A stretch of DNA of 64,000 nucleotides from Stenotrophomonas pavanii (lineage in GTDB: Bacteria; Pseudomonadota; Gammaproteobacteria; Xanthomonadales; Xanthomonadaceae). Where the stretch lies: the NCBI RefSeq assembly GCF_900101175.1, contig NZ_FNFQ01000002.1:124001-188000 (forward strand), given 5' to 3'. Positions 25,321 to 36,200 of the stretch are shown in pieces (position 1 is the first letter of the stretch; the number at the start of each line of letters is the position of its first letter). The notes below the pieces were generated by a model. The model saw only the letters and a list, made by a program, of their open reading frames with translations, was not told the origin of the DNA and did no database searches. The position numbers were made by a program, and so were the translations under genes.

Positions 25321-26726
25321 CCTTCCATCTGCTCCAGTTCCTTGCCCTTGGTCTCGTGCACATGCCGCACCACGAAAATCACCGAGATGATCGCCGCCAC
25401 CAGGTAGATGCCATAGGTGGCCGCCAGCCCGGCCGCAGCCAGCAGCATCGGGAACGTCACGGTCACCACGAAGTTGGACGTCCATTGCGCCGCGCCGGCC
25501 ACCGCCAGGGCCGAACCGCGGATCTGGTTCGGGAACATCTCGCCCAGCATCACCCACATCACCGGCCCCCAGGACAGGTTGAAGAACACGACGTAGGCAT
25601 TGGCCGCCACCAGTGCCAGCGTGCCCATGCGACCGGGCAGCTGCAGGTGCCCGTCGGCCAGCGAACCGCTGGCAAAGGCCACCACCACCAGTGCCAGTGA
25701 CAGCGACATCCCGGCCGAGCCGAACCACAGCAACGGCTTGCGGCCGATCCGGTCGATCAGCAGCACCGTGACCACGCAGGCACCGATGCTCAGCGCGCCG
25801 GACAGCACGTTGATCAGCAGTGCGTCGTTCTCGGAGAACCCGACCGCCTGCCACAGCACGGCGCCGTAATAGAACACCACGTTGATGCCGACCAGCTGCT
25901 GGAAGCAGGCCAGGCCGACGCCGACCCACACGATCGGGCGGATCCGCCCGGTCGCCCGGCTCTTCAGGTCGGACAGGCGCGGGCGATGGTGGTCGTTGGA
26001 CAGCGAGGCATCGATCTCTTCGAGCGTGGCGCGGGCCTTGTCGCTGCCGAGCAGCCGGGTGAGCACGCGCAGCGCGTCGTCCTTGCGCCGCTTCACCACC
26101 AGGTAGCGCGGGCTCTCAGGAATGGTCAGCAACAGCAGCAGGAACACCAGCGACGGCGCGGCCTGCATCCAGAACATCCAGCGCCAGGCGGCCTGCCCGG
26201 CCCACAGCGGCTCGGTCGACGCGCCCGCCGCGGCCGCCAGCAGGTAGTTGGACAGGAAGGCAGCGGTGAGCCCGGTGATGATGGCGATCTGCTGCACCGT
26301 GGCCAGGCGGCCGCGATAGCGGGCCGGAGCGACCTCGGCAATGTAGGCCGGCGAGATCACGCTCGCCGCGCCGACCGCGAATCCGCCCACCACGCGCGCC
26401 GCAATGAACCAGCCCGACGAGACCGCCGCCCCGGCACCGAGTGCCGACAGCAGGAACATCACCGCCGACAGGATCAGCACGTTGCGGCGGCCGAGGCGGT
26501 CGGCCAGGCGGCCGGCACTGAACGCGCCCACCGCACAGCCCAGCAGCATCGACGCGATCTCGAACCCCTGCATCCATTCACCGGACCGGAACGCCTGGTG
26601 CAGGCCATCCTGGGTGCCATTGATCACACCGCTGTCGAAGCCGAACAGAAAACCGCCAATCGTCGCTACCACGCTGATCAGTACGATCAGCCGGGTGTTC
26701 TCCCCGCTGCCTGCTGCCTGGTTCAT
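25317..26726 (-). CDS. Sugar porter family MFS transporter (XylE-like)
   Basis: A 469-residue, 12-helix sugar porter. FLFGFDSGVINGT (helix 1), GRLADRLGRRNVLIL (first RXGRR loop), PESPRYLVVKRR (PESPR motif after helix 6), QQLVGINVVFYYG (helix 7 sugar-contact QQxxGxN) and the second loop LLIDRIGRKPLL are all present. These are the hallmarks of the D-xylose/galactose:H+ symporters. It lies between xylA and the GH3 gene in operon B, so it most likely brings D-xylose into the cytoplasm for XylA. ATG 26726 is preceded by GGGGACGGGG. Confidence 0.9.
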   Translation of the reverse strand: MNQAAGSGENTRLIVLISVVATIGGFLFGFDSGVINGTQDGLHQAFRSGEWMQGFEIASMLLGCAVGAFSAGRLADRLGRRNVLILSAVMFLLSALGAGAAVSSGWFIAARVVGGFAVGAASVISPAYIAEVAPARYRGRLATVQQIAIITGLTAAFLSNYLLAAAAGASTEPLWAGQAAWRWMFWMQAAPSLVFLLLLLTIPESPRYLVVKRRKDDALRVLTRLLGSDKARATLEEIDASLSNDHHRPRLSDLKSRATGRIRPIVWVGVGLACFQQLVGINVVFYYGAVLWQAVGFSENDALLINVLSGALSIGACVVTVLLIDRIGRKPLLWFGSAGMSLSLALVVVAFASGSLADGHLQLPGRMGTLALVAANAYVVFFNLSWGPVMWVMLGEMFPNQIRGSALAVAGAAQWTSNFVVTVTFPMLLAAAGLAATYGIYLVAAIISVIFVVRHVHETKGKELEQMEG

Positions 26727-26775
26727 CCCCGTCCCCTTGAGTGCACCGTTGCCGCCGTTGGCCTGCCTGCCGCGC

Positions 26776-28110
26776 TCAGCGCAGCAGGTACTGGTTGAGC
26801 AGGTTTTCGTAACGCTCCTGCTTGCCGCTGGTCTGGCGCGGTTCGCCGAGGCGGGCGGCCAGGCCCGCCAGGTCCGGCAGGCTGAGCGTGCCGCGCTCGA
26901 ACTCCTGGCCGGCGCCGCTGTCAAAACTCGCGTAGCGCTCCTTGCGCCATTGCTCCCACGGCGACTCGGTCAGCAGTGCATGGGCGACCTCCAGCCCGCG
27001 TGCGAAGGCGTCCATGCCGCCGATATGGGCAATGAACAGATCCTCCAGGTCGGTCGACTCGCGGCGCACCTTCGCATCGAAGTTCAACCCGCCCTCCAGC
27101 CCACCCTGGCGCAGCACGACCAGCATCGCACCCACGGTGTCGTACAGATCACTGGGGAACTGGTCGGTGTCCCAGCCGTTCTGCGCGTTGCCGCGGTTGG
27201 CATCAATGCTGCCGAGCAGGCCATGATCCGAGGCGACCTGCAGATCGTGCTCGAAGGTGTGCCCGGACAACGTGGCGTGGTTGGCCTCGATGTTGAGCTT
27301 GAAGTCCTTGTCCAGCCCATGCTCCTTCAGGAAGCCCACCACCGTGGCGCTGTCGAAGTCGTACTGGTGCTTCATCGGCTCCATCGGCTTGGGCTCGATG
27401 AGGAAGTTGCCCTTCAGGCCGATGCTGCGACCGTAGTCGCGGGCCAGGGTGAGGAAACGCGCGAAGTGCTCGATCTCGCGCTTCATCTGGGTATTGGCGA
27501 GCGATGCATAGCCCTCGCGTCCGCCCCAGAACACGTAATGCTCGCCGCCCAGCTCGACCGTCGCTTCCAGTGCAGCCTTGACCTGCACCGCGGCGCGCGC
27601 GACCACGGCGAAATCGGGATTGGTCGATGCACCGTTCATGTAGCGCGGGTGCGAGAACAGGTTGGCCGTGCCCCACAGCAGCTTGACGCCGGTGTCGTCC
27701 TGGCGCGCCTTGGCCAGGCCCACCATGTGCGTGAGGTTCTTCTGGTACTGGCCGATGTCATCGGCATCCGGCGCCAGGTCGATGTCGTGGAAGCACCAGT
27801 ACGGCACGCCCAGCTTGGTGAAGAACTCGAACGCCGCGTCCACTTTCGCTTCGGCCGTGGCCAGCGGCGAGCCCGCCTCCCACGGGAACTGCCGGGTACC
27901 CGGGCCGAACGGGTCGTGCCCGGCATTGCAGAAGGTGTGCCAGTAGCACACGGCGAAGCGCAGGTGCTCCTGCATGGTCTTGCCGCCGATGACCCGGTTG
28001 GCATCGTAGACCTTGAAGGCAAGCGGATTGTCCGAGCCCTTGCCCTCGAACGGAATGCGGCCGATGCCGGGGAAGTACTCCTTGGCGCCGATGAAGGGCT
28101 GCGTGCTCAT
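26776..28110 (-). CDS. xylA: Xylose isomerase
   Basis: A 444-residue class II xylose isomerase that converts D-xylose to D-xylulose. [10 protein letters not shown] carries the catalytic His-Asp, [12 protein letters not shown] the signature Glu region, [17 protein letters not shown] metal ligands and [15 protein letters not shown] the C-terminal metal-binding Asp set. Length and start (ATG 28110, MSTQPF) are normal for the family. It follows xylB in operon B with a 43-base gap and precedes the sugar porter by 49 bases. Confidence 0.97.
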   Translation of the reverse strand: MSTQPFIGAKEYFPGIGRIPFEGKGSDNPLAFKVYDANRVIGGKTMQEHLRFAVCYWHTFCNAGHDPFGPGTRQFPWEAGSPLATAEAKVDAAFEFFTKLGVPYWCFHDIDLAPDADDIGQYQKNLTHMVGLAKARQDDTGVKLLWGTANLFSHPRYMNGASTNPDFAVVARAAVQVKAALEATVELGGEHYVFWGGREGYASLANTQMKREIEHFARFLTLARDYGRSIGLKGNFLIEPKPMEPMKHQYDFDSATVVGFLKEHGLDKDFKLNIEANHATLSGHTFEHDLQVASDHGLLGSIDANRGNAQNGWDTDQFPSDLYDTVGAMLVVLRQGGLEGGLNFDAKVRRESTDLEDLFIAHIGGMDAFARGLEVAHALLTESPWEQWRKERYASFDSGAGQEFERGTLSLPDLAGLAARLGEPRQTSGKQERYENLLNQYLLR

Positions 28111-28153
28111 GGTGCGTGCTCCTGTCGTTGTACGGGGTGTCGTGGAGGAGCCA

Positions 28154-29647
28154 TCAGCCGCGCTGCAGCGGCGTGATGGCATCAAGATGACTGAGGAAGC
28201 GTGCGTAGGCCCGTGCATAGGCATCGCTGCGATCCGGATCCGGGCGCGCGGACAGCGTGGGATCGACGGTGACGTGCCGTGCGGTGATGTCGCTGATCGA
28301 AGTGGCGTTGCCCTGCGATCGGGCGAGCGCCCACAGCGCCTGCAGTGCCGCGCCAAACGCCGCGCCTTCGGCCTGCACCGGGACCTCCACGGGCAGGCCG
28401 AACACATCGGCCACCAGTTGACGCCAGGCCGCGCTGTTGCTGCCGCCGCCGGTGAGCACGATGCGATCGAACTGCATGCCGGCGTGGACGAAGGCGTCGT
28501 AGCCGTACTTCAGGCTGTAGGTCGCGCCCTCCATGGCGGCGCGGTAGAGGTGCGCCGGGGTGAAATTGGCAGTGTCCAGGCCGGCCAGCACGCCCTTGCC
28601 GAGCGGCAGGTCCGGCGTGCGCTCGCCATTGAGGAAGGGCAGCATCACCAGCCCGCCTGCTCCCGGTGGCGTCGCGCGCAGGTGCGCATCGCCGTCGCGC
28701 GTGCTGAAGCCGAAGGCACGGGCGACCTGTTCGGTCGCCACGGTGCAGTTCATGGTGCAGATCAGCGGAAGCCATCCCCCCGTGGACGAGCAGAACGCGG
28801 CCCAGGCGCCGTCGGCATCGATCACCGGCGATCCGGAGTAGGCAAACAGCGTTCCAGACGTTCCCAGGCTCATCGCCAGGCGTCCTTCGGTGACGCAGCC
28901 CGTGCCGATCGCGGCCATCATGTTGTCGCCGCCGCCAACGGCAACCTTCACCGTCGCTGGCAGCCCCAGCGCGGCTGCCGCAGCAGGCGCGATATCGAAC
29001 AGCGCATCGGGTGATGCGATGGGCGGCAGGCAGGCGGCCAGGTCGCGATCAGGATCGGTCGCGCGCAGCAACGCCTGCGACCACGTGCGTGTGCGCACGT
29101 CCAGCCAGCCGGTTCCGGACGCATCGCCATGCTCGCAGAACCGCTGGCCGGTCAACACGAAATTGAGGTAGTCATGCGGCAGCAGGATGGTCGCCAGCCG
29201 TGCGTAGGCGTCGGCACGGTGGGTCCGGGTCCAGGGCAGCTTGGATGCGGTATAGCCGGCCAGGATCGGGTTGCCCGCGAGCGCGATGGTGCGGCGTACC
29301 CCACCCACGGCGTCCATGATCTGCGCGCATTCGGCCGAGGTGCTGGTGTCGCACCACAGCTTGGCCGGCGCCAGCACCTCGCCTGCCGCATCCACCGGCA
29401 CGAACCCATGCTGCTGGCCGGAGACCGCCATCGCGACGATGCGTGCGCGCAGCGCGGGATCGATCCGGGCGAAACAATCATGGAGGGCCGCTACCCAATC
29501 GGCGGGCGCCTGCTCGCGGCTGCCGTCGGCCGCGCTGTCCAGCGTGAGCAGCGCGCTGGTGGCGGCGGCCACCGTTTGCGCCTGCGGGTCGTAGACCAGC
29601 ACCTTCAGGCTCTGCGTCCCTGCATCGATCCCTGCAACCAGACCCAT
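28154..29647 (-). CDS. xylB: Xylulokinase
   Basis: A 497-residue FGGY-family kinase that phosphorylates D-xylulose to xylulose 5-phosphate for the pentose phosphate pathway. [15 protein letters not shown] at residue 6 is the phosphate-binding start, [12 protein letters not shown] is typical of xylulokinases, [14 protein letters not shown] is the hinge/ATP segment, and [21 protein letters not shown] is the C-terminal adenosine motif. It is the first gene of operon B; a LacI-type palindrome lies 25-38 bases upstream of the ATG. Confidence 0.96.
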   Translation of the reverse strand: MGLVAGIDAGTQSLKVLVYDPQAQTVAAATSALLTLDSAADGSREQAPADWVAALHDCFARIDPALRARIVAMAVSGQQHGFVPVDAAGEVLAPAKLWCDTSTSAECAQIMDAVGGVRRTIALAGNPILAGYTASKLPWTRTHRADAYARLATILLPHDYLNFVLTGQRFCEHGDASGTGWLDVRTRTWSQALLRATDPDRDLAACLPPIASPDALFDIAPAAAAALGLPATVKVAVGGGDNMMAAIGTGCVTEGRLAMSLGTSGTLFAYSGSPVIDADGAWAAFCSSTGGWLPLICTMNCTVATEQVARAFGFSTRDGDAHLRATPPGAGGLVMLPFLNGERTPDLPLGKGVLAGLDTANFTPAHLYRAAMEGATYSLKYGYDAFVHAGMQFDRIVLTGGGSNSAAWRQLVADVFGLPVEVPVQAEGAAFGAALQALWALARSQGNATSISDITARHVTVDPTLSARPDPDRSDAYARAYARFLSHLDAITPLQRG

Positions 29648-29671
29648 CGAAACCGCCTCCGATCAGCAAAA

Positions 29672-29685
29672 AGGTAGCGCTAACA
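29672..29685. promoter_or_regulatory. LacI-type operator (xyl box) upstream of xylB
   Basis: The + strand reads AGGTAGCGCTAACA, a 14-bp near-palindrome (12 of 14 positions identical to the perfect palindrome at 36639). It is 25 bases upstream of the xylB ATG, a position suited to blocking transcription. Such boxes are described for LacI-type XylR regulators of xylan/xylose genes in Xanthomonas and Caulobacter. Binding by the LacI protein encoded at 21630 is inferred. Confidence 0.75.
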
Positions 29686-29812
29686 TTCCGTGGACTCAAA
29701 AAGGGGGCGTGCTGTCCGGCCCCCGCGTTGCCACCGCATGCGTCATCGCCTGCGGTGTTTCCGCACTGTAACCAGCTGCAGCGGAAAAAGCGTGCTGCAA
29801 CGCAAAACCCTG

Positions 29813-31360
29813 CTACGCGGGCGTCGCCATCGAACGCCACACGTCTGCGCCGGACCTGCAGTACTGCGCGATGAACTCTACCTGGGTCGGCATCTGCGCC
29901 GCGGCGTGCTGCACCGGCTGCTGGATGCCCTTCAACAGGGTGCGCAGATCGGCGTCACTCACCGCCCGCGCCAGCGGATGCGGCGGGCCTGGCGGAATGC
30001 CCTGCCCGAGCAGCACGCTGGTCCAGGACTCGACGCGGAACAGCTCGCCGGGGTCCTGCCAGGCGTGCGCACGCTCGCGCCACGCCTGCAACCGCTGCTG
30101 CAGCGATTCGGGCACGCGCATCTCGCGGCATGCCTTCCACATCGGCTCGGTGCGCTGCGTGGCGTGGTAGTGCAGGATGATGAAGTCGCGCACGTGCTCC
30201 ATTTCCTGCCGGCTGACATCGTTGTACAGCTGCACCAGCGACGCGCGGATGCCATCGAACGGGAACAACTGGATCAGGCGCACCACCGCGCTGATCGTCA
30301 GGTGGATGCTGGTCGATTCCAGGGGCTCGATGAAACCGCTCGCCAGCCCCAGGGCCACCACGTTCCTGTTCCAGGCCTTCAGCCGGCGCCCGCTGCGGAA
30401 CGGCACCTGCCACGGGTCGCGCAAGGGAGGTGCCCCCACATCGCGCAGCAGCTTCGCCGTGGCCTCGTCATCGGACAGGTGGCGGCTGGAATACACCAGC
30501 CCGCAGCCGACCCGGTGCTGCAGCGCGATGTGCCAGCGCCATCCCGCTTCGTGGGCGATCGCCCGGGTATAGGGCACAGGGGGCGCAACCGCTTCGGTCT
30601 GCACGGCCACGGCCCGGTCGCACGGCAGCCACTCGTGCCAGTCCTCGTAGCCGGTGCCCAGCGTCTGCTCGATCAGCAGGCCACGGAAGCCGGTGCAGTC
30701 GATGAACAGATCCCCCTCGATCACCTGCCCGTCCTGCAGCACCAGCGCCTGCACCGATCCGTCATGCGCATGCTGCCGGACCTGGGCGATCCTGCCTTCG
30801 ATCCGGCGCAGGCCGTGGCCCTCGGCCCTGCGGCGCAGGAACCGCGCATAGAGCCCGGCATCGAAGTGGTAGGCGTAGCTGGCCTGCGGCTGGGTCTGCA
30901 ACGAAAAGCGGTCGCCCCGCGAGGCAATGCTCTCCAGGCAGAAGTCACCCAGGTCCGAGGGCATGCCGCGGCGCAGGCTGTCCAGCCAGAAGTGATGGAA
31001 CGGTGCCGCCCAGGTGCCGTGGCCAATGGTGCCGAACGGGTGGAAGAAGCGGTCCCCCGGCAGCCGCCAGTTCTCGAACGAAATCGACAGCTTGAAGGTG
31101 CCGGCCACCGCGCGCAGGAAGTCCTGCTCGTCGATCTGCAGGAAGCGGTGGAAGGTGCGGATGGGCGGCACGGTGGACTCGCCGACGCCGACGGTGCCGA
31201 TCTGCTCGGACTCGACCAGGGTGATCTCCAGCTGGTCACGGAACTGGTGCGCCAGCGCACAGCCGGCCAGCCATCCCGCGGTGCCGCCGCCGGCAATGAC
31301 CACCTTGCGGATGCGTCCTGCGGGGGTGCTCTCGGTATCCACTATGGCGCTCCTTCTCAA
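29813..31360 (-). CDS. Tryptophan 7-halogenase family flavoprotein
   Basis: A 515-residue FADH2-dependent halogenase-family protein. VVIAGGGTAGWLAG is the GxGxxG FAD motif, the catalytic Lys lies in GTFKLSISFENWRLPGD (near residue 90), and the Glu that positions it is in GFIEPLESTSIHL. The usual WxWxIP motif appears as WRWHIAL, with Ala in place of Pro. Homologues from Xanthomonas have been shown to halogenate (preferring bromide) free indoles in vitro, but their natural substrate is unknown. It is the last gene of operon C and overlaps the cupin-like gene by ATGA. Confidence 0.9.
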   Translation of the reverse strand: MRRSAIVDTESTPAGRIRKVVIAGGGTAGWLAGCALAHQFRDQLEITLVESEQIGTVGVGESTVPPIRTFHRFLQIDEQDFLRAVAGTFKLSISFENWRLPGDRFFHPFGTIGHGTWAAPFHHFWLDSLRRGMPSDLGDFCLESIASRGDRFSLQTQPQASYAYHFDAGLYARFLRRRAEGHGLRRIEGRIAQVRQHAHDGSVQALVLQDGQVIEGDLFIDCTGFRGLLIEQTLGTGYEDWHEWLPCDRAVAVQTEAVAPPVPYTRAIAHEAGWRWHIALQHRVGCGLVYSSRHLSDDEATAKLLRDVGAPPLRDPWQVPFRSGRRLKAWNRNVVALGLASGFIEPLESTSIHLTISAVVRLIQLFPFDGIRASLVQLYNDVSRQEMEHVRDFIILHYHATQRTEPMWKACREMRVPESLQQRLQAWRERAHAWQDPGELFRVESWTSVLLGQGIPPGPPHPLARAVSDADLRTLLKGIQQPVQHAAAQMPTQVEFIAQYCRSGADVWRSMATPA

Positions 31361-32379
31361 CGGTTGAGCCTGCCCAGCAGCATCGCGCGCATGCGGCGCG
31401 CGCGCGGCTCGTCGAACGGTGCCAGATCGCCGCGCGCGGCATCAGGCAGGTGCTGCCCGGCGCGCTCGCCGGGGCCGAATACGTAGTACTGGAAGAGCCC
31501 TTCCCAGGCCTGCTTTTCGCGCGCCGGCAGGTCGCGCACGGCCCACATCGCGTGGTGCAGCGCCGACAGTGGAGATCCCAGCCAGGCCGGCGAACGGCGC
31601 CACCAGTAGTTCACCAGCACGTTGAACGGCGCCAGGCTGCGCACATGGTGCCACCACATGCCCGGAATGAAGATCGCATCGCCGGGCCCAAGCACGGCGC
31701 TGCGTGCGTTCGCCAGCGCTTCCCGGAAACGCGGGTACCGCTCGAAGTCGGGGCGCTCGAAGTCCACCACGCTCACCACCTGGCCACCGGGCGTGGGGTC
31801 GAGCGGGCCCGGATACAGATTGTCGATCTGCTCGGGCGGGAACACGGTGAACTCGCGCTGCCCCACTGCACAGCAGGCGAGATTGTCGGGCGTGTCGAAG
31901 TGGCACGAGGCCGTCACCCGGTTGCCGATCCAGATGCTGGCCGTGGCATCGATGCCCTGCTTCGCCAGCCCGGCGTCGTTGGCCTGCGCGAATGCCGGCC
32001 GCAGTGCCCGCTCGATCGGCAGCGAGGCCACGTAATAGGTCGGCGGCCGCGGGGACTGCAGCGTGGTGGCGATCTCCTCCAGCACCTGCGCCAGCGCGCC
32101 GCGCCGCACGTCGAAGTTCAGCCGGGTGTAGTCCGCGCTGTAGAACGGGCGGCCCTCGATCTCGGCGCCGCCGAACGAATACTGGATGGGCCCGCCCGCG
32201 TCGACGCTGCGCAGGTAGGCCATCGCGTCCTGCGCCGAGCGCACGCCCGCCTGCACCAGTGGCCAACCGCTGGCGATGCCCCGCAGCACGACCGGTTCAC
32301 CCGCCTCCGCCAGGGCAGCCAGCGGCAGCTCGGCAGGATCGACGCCTTCCAGAACCGGCAGCGGCAGGTTCGCGCGCAC
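31357..32379 (-). CDS. Cupin-like / JmjC-type Fe(II) oxygenase-like protein
   Basis: A 340-residue protein of the cupin-8 (JmjC hydroxylase) family. The iron-binding HxD is in ASCHFDTPDN (near residue 180) and the distal His in IFIPGMWWHHVRSL (near 263), so a 2-oxoglutarate-dependent hydroxylase is expected. It lies between SapC and halogenase genes, the usual order in TonB-receptor loci of Xanthomonadaceae and Caulobacterales. The substrate is not known. It overlaps the halogenase start by four bases and follows SapC by three. Confidence 0.87.
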   Translation of the reverse strand: MRANLPLPVLEGVDPAELPLAALAEAGEPVVLRGIASGWPLVQAGVRSAQDAMAYLRSVDAGGPIQYSFGGAEIEGRPFYSADYTRLNFDVRRGALAQVLEEIATTLQSPRPPTYYVASLPIERALRPAFAQANDAGLAKQGIDATASIWIGNRVTASCHFDTPDNLACCAVGQREFTVFPPEQIDNLYPGPLDPTPGGQVVSVVDFERPDFERYPRFREALANARSAVLGPGDAIFIPGMWWHHVRSLAPFNVLVNYWWRRSPAWLGSPLSALHHAMWAVRDLPAREKQAWEGLFQYYVFGPGERAGQHLPDAARGDLAPFDEPRARRMRAMLLGRLNR

Positions 32380-32382
32380 CGG

Positions 32383-33141
32383 TCAGTTCCTGGCCGGTTG
32401 CGCCGCGCCGTCCTGGGCGCGGAGGCGGCGCTGCTTCTCGGCAATCAGGCGGCGCATGTTGTGCAACGACGCAAGCATCAGGTACGCGCCTTCCAGGTAG
32501 CCGGCGCGGTTCAGTTCAGCCAGGCGTGCGCTGTCCAGCGTCGCCAGGCGCTCCCGGTCGATGCCATGCAGTCCGCTCACGCTCACCCGGTGATGCGGCG
32601 CGACCTGCACGTCGAGCGTGACCGGCTGGATCAGGCCGCTGTCGTCGAGCATCGCGAACATTGCGGCCGCGTACGCGCTGCCCTCGTGGATGCCGCGCAG
32701 TACCCCGGCAATGTGGTCCAGGTAAGGCGTGTTTCCACCCTGCGGCAGGAACACCGGCTCACCGCCGTCGGAGGTGACACGCGGATGGTCCAGGTCGACG
32801 TGCATCACCGCGTCCTGGGTGAGCAGGCCGTCCACGTAGTGCTCCTGGAAGCCGATCAGGAACGGCCCTTTTGCGGCCGCGCCGGGCAGGTAGGAGGCAT
32901 TCCAGCGTCCGTCCTGCAGGTACAGGTTCTCGTGCTGCTCGAAACCCAGCAGGGCGACGGACTGCCACGCCCCGGTCCCGGTCTCCCGGCGCAGGAAGAT
33001 CGGATACTCGCGCTGCAGTTCGGCAAACTCGCTGGGATAGGCGGGCACCATGCCCACCGCATCGCCGAACTGTGGCCCGAATCCGGTAGCGACCGTCAGG
33101 TCCCGATGCGCGATGTTGTTGAGCATTTCATAGCGGGCCAT
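32383..33141 (-). CDS. SapC family protein
   Basis: A 252-residue member of the SapC family, named for a Campylobacter S-layer region protein but of unknown biochemistry. Typical segments are GMVPAYPSEFAELQREYPIFLRR, YLPGAAAKGPFLIG and LHGIDRERLATLDSARLAELNRAGYLEGAY near the C terminus. In gamma- and alphaproteobacteria it accompanies TonB receptors and tryptophan halogenases, as here. ATG 33141 gives the usual MARYEMLN start; the longer upstream frame has no support. A long hairpin separates it from the TonB receptor gene. Confidence 0.85.
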   Translation of the reverse strand: MARYEMLNNIAHRDLTVATGFGPQFGDAVGMVPAYPSEFAELQREYPIFLRRETGTGAWQSVALLGFEQHENLYLQDGRWNASYLPGAAAKGPFLIGFQEHYVDGLLTQDAVMHVDLDHPRVTSDGGEPVFLPQGGNTPYLDHIAGVLRGIHEGSAYAAAMFAMLDDSGLIQPVTLDVQVAPHHRVSVSGLHGIDRERLATLDSARLAELNRAGYLEGAYLMLASLHNMRRLIAEKQRRLRAQDGAAQPARN

Positions 33142-33213
33142 CAGGGTATCCAGTCCAGTGCGGGGTGGCTGGCCGGCAGAGTAGCGCAGGCGCGACAGGT
33201 GCGGCGACACCGT

Positions 33214-33254
33214 CCCGGCGCGGCACCGCTGGCGGGCAGCGGTGCCGTGCCGGG
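33214..33254 (-). terminator. Strong intergenic hairpin between TonB receptor and SapC genes
   Basis: Arms 33214-33230 and 33238-33254 form a 17-bp stem with one mismatch (C/T, allowing G-U pairing on one strand) around a 7-nt loop. No U-tract follows on the minus strand. It lies just past the receptor stop. A hairpin of this type often protects the upstream mRNA or partly terminates, which would keep receptor output above that of the downstream module. Structure seen, role inferred. Confidence 0.5.
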
Positions 33255-33271
33255 CGCATCGGCAACCAGGC

Positions 33272-36200
33272 TCAGAACTTGTAGCGTACGCCCAGCATGT
33301 AGCGCGGGCTCTGGTCGGCCAGCTTGACGATCATCTGCGAGGTGCGCGAGCGCCACCGCACATCCTCGCCGGTCAGGTTGATCGCCTCCAGGCTGAAGGA
33401 CCAGTGGTCATCCAGCGCGTAGTTGACGCTGAGATCCCATTGCTCGTACGGCTCCACATAGTATGGATTGCGGCTGGAGCCCTGGTTGGCCAGGATCAGG
33501 TACTGGTCGCGCCAGTTCCATGCCAGGCGCACCGACCACCCGTACTTCTCGTACATCAGCATAGCGTTGGCAGTGTCGCTCAGGCCGGTGAGCGAGAACT
33601 GGTCGATACCCGGATCGCCGCCATTGTTGTAGCCGACATCACCTTTGACCACGGTGTAGTTGGCCAGCACGCCGAAGCCGGTGTCACCAAAGAAGTACTG
33701 GCCGCCCAGCTCCCAGCCATGCAGCTTGGACTTGTTCTGGTTGATCGGGCGATTGACGTTGAACTGGTAGAGCGGATCGTTGGCCTGCCCGTGCAGGTCG
33801 TAGGCTGCCTCGGTGGCCAGCACCTGCGCATCGGTGCCGTTGTAGGCACCCAGGCCGGCGGGATTGTTGCGCAGCAACGCCAGTGCGGTGAACAGCGAGG
33901 TGTCGTTGGCCGAGCAGGCAGCGGCATTGGCCGGCCCGACCTGGGCGACGCAGGCGCCGCTGGTCAGGAAGTCCAGCGCCGCCCGCGCATCCGGCCCGGA
34001 GGTCGGATCGGTGAGGCCGTACAGGCTTTCCTGGACGACGGTGTTGCCGATGAAGTTGCTGACCGACTTGTTCCAATAGGTCAATGACACATAGCTGGCG
34101 TCGGCGAAGTACCACTCCAGCCCCAGGTCGAGGTTGTCCGATTCCAGCGGCTTCAGGCTCGGGTTCTGCGAGTTGCCGCTGGCGCGCGACGACGGATCGA
34201 TCAGCACCGAACCGAACGGCTGCTGGGCCCCGGGTCCTGCATAGAGATTGCCGTACGGCGCGCGGGCGATGCTCTTGCCGAACGAAACGCGGCCCTTCAG
34301 TTCCTCGGTGAGGTCGATGCTGAAATCGAGGTTGGGCAGGATGTAGCTGTAGCGCGCCTTCTCGGTAAAGGGCTGCTGCTCATCGGACAGCACGATGCGG
34401 AAATCGTTGTTGGCCTGCCACTCGATGGACTCGGGGACGGCAATGACCGAGGTCGACACCACATCGGTGGTTTCATAGCGCACGCCCAGGCGGGTGTTGG
34501 TGCGCATGCCACCCAGTTCCCCGTCCAGCTCCACCTGGAAGTACGCCGCCTTGGTCTTCTCTTCCACGAAGTTGTCGGCCGCGCGTTGCGGGTTCACACC
34601 CAGGCCGACGCCGTACTCGCGCGATGCCCATTGCGCCAGCTGCCCGGCATTGCCGCGCCAGGCCGGCCAGCTGTTTGCACTGTAGTCGTCGAACAGGCCG
34701 ACGATGCTGACCGGCTGCAGCAGGTCCATCAGGCCGCCGGCGGTATCCCGGTCCACGTTGGCCACGCCCCAGTCGCCCAGGGTCGAATAGGCCTCGGCCG
34801 CCTGGATGCGGTGGGTGGTGGACTTGTTGGCATCCACGCCGAACTGGAAGCGCCCGTGGTCGAAGTTCCATTCGCCGTCGACACGCGCCTGCTTGATCTC
34901 GCTGATCTGCGTCTGCGCGTTGACGCGCAGCACCTGGGTGCCGATCTCGCCTTCCTGGAAGCCCGGGTTGACCACGCCATTGGTGCCGGCGATCGCATCG
35001 GCAGTACTGGGATACCAGACCTGGGTGCCGACCGGCAGGCCATTGTTGAAGTTCAGCTCCTGCACCCAGGAGCCACCGCAATGCGGGCCACGGGTGCAGT
35101 TGTTGGTGCCGGCAATGCTCATGAAAATGGAGCCGCCGCCGGTCAGCGGGTCGTTGGGGCGGCTTTCATTCTTCGAATTGTGCGCATCGAAGCTGAGCTT
35201 GAAGCGGTCGCTGACATTCCAGACCGCGTTGAAGCCCAGCGAGCCCAGCTTGTACTCCTGCATGCTGCGCTGCTGTTCGAGCCCGAAGTCCTTGGTGCCG
35301 GCGATCTCGCGGATGTAGACCGGGGTGGCGACCGCGCCGGAGGTGTCGAACTGGACATTGGTGTAGTTGCTGTTCTGCAGCCACATGCCCTGCTCGCCAC
35401 GATTCTCGGTGATCTCGTTGGTCGAGTAGGTGTAGTCCATGGTCAGGGTCAGGCTGTCTGTCGGTGCGAACTGCAGCACCGCCTGGCCATTGACGCGTTC
35501 GCGCTCGAACTCGGAGAACGCATAACGCAGGTCGTTGGGACGTGCGTAGAGCTGGCCGATGGCCGGCGCATTCACCACGGCTGGGTTGCCAGGCATCGAC
35601 CCCGTCCACGGCTGAACGTTCCAGTAGTTCTCCGTGGCCTGCACCGAACCGCCCTTGCGCTTCTGCTGGCTGGCACTGAGGCTGACGCCGAAGGTCTTTT
35701 CGGGGTTGCTGTAACTGAAGATGCCCGACAGCTCCGGGGTCAGGTCATTGTCGAACGGCTGGCTGCGGTCGGACACCAGCTTCGCGCCGGCATTGGCCAC
35801 GATGCCAGCGTGATCCAGCGGACGGGCGGTCAGGATGTTGATCGTCGCGCCGATGCCGCCGCTGGGCACCTGAGCCTGGCTGGTCTTGTACACCTCGATG
35901 CCATTGATCGCTTCGGCCGCCAGCTGCGCGAAATTGAAGGCGCGGGTACCGCCGTCCACACCGCCGATGGCCACCTGCCCGGACGCACCGAAGGCATCGG
36001 CCCCCGGCATCTGCCGGCCATTGAGCGTGACCATGTTGAACTGGGGACCAAAGCCACGCGCGGTGACCTGTGCGCCCTCGCCATCACGGCGCTCGATGGA
36101 GATGCCGGTGATGCGCTGCAGCGACTCTGCAAGATTGGTGTCGGGGAACTTGCCGATGTCTTCGGCACTGATCGCGTCGACCACGCCGGCCGAGTCGCGC

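Noticed and set aside
25323-25929. N-terminal extension of the lipoprotein GH3 frame (about 200 codons)
   Set aside because: It lies inside the sugar porter gene in another frame; the lipobox start at 25320 fits the family and the ATGA overlap.
29774-29803. Possible terminator after the halogenase gene (GCGT-N6-ACGC followed by TTTTT on the minus strand)
   Set aside because: The stem is only four base pairs; this is within chance for this composition.
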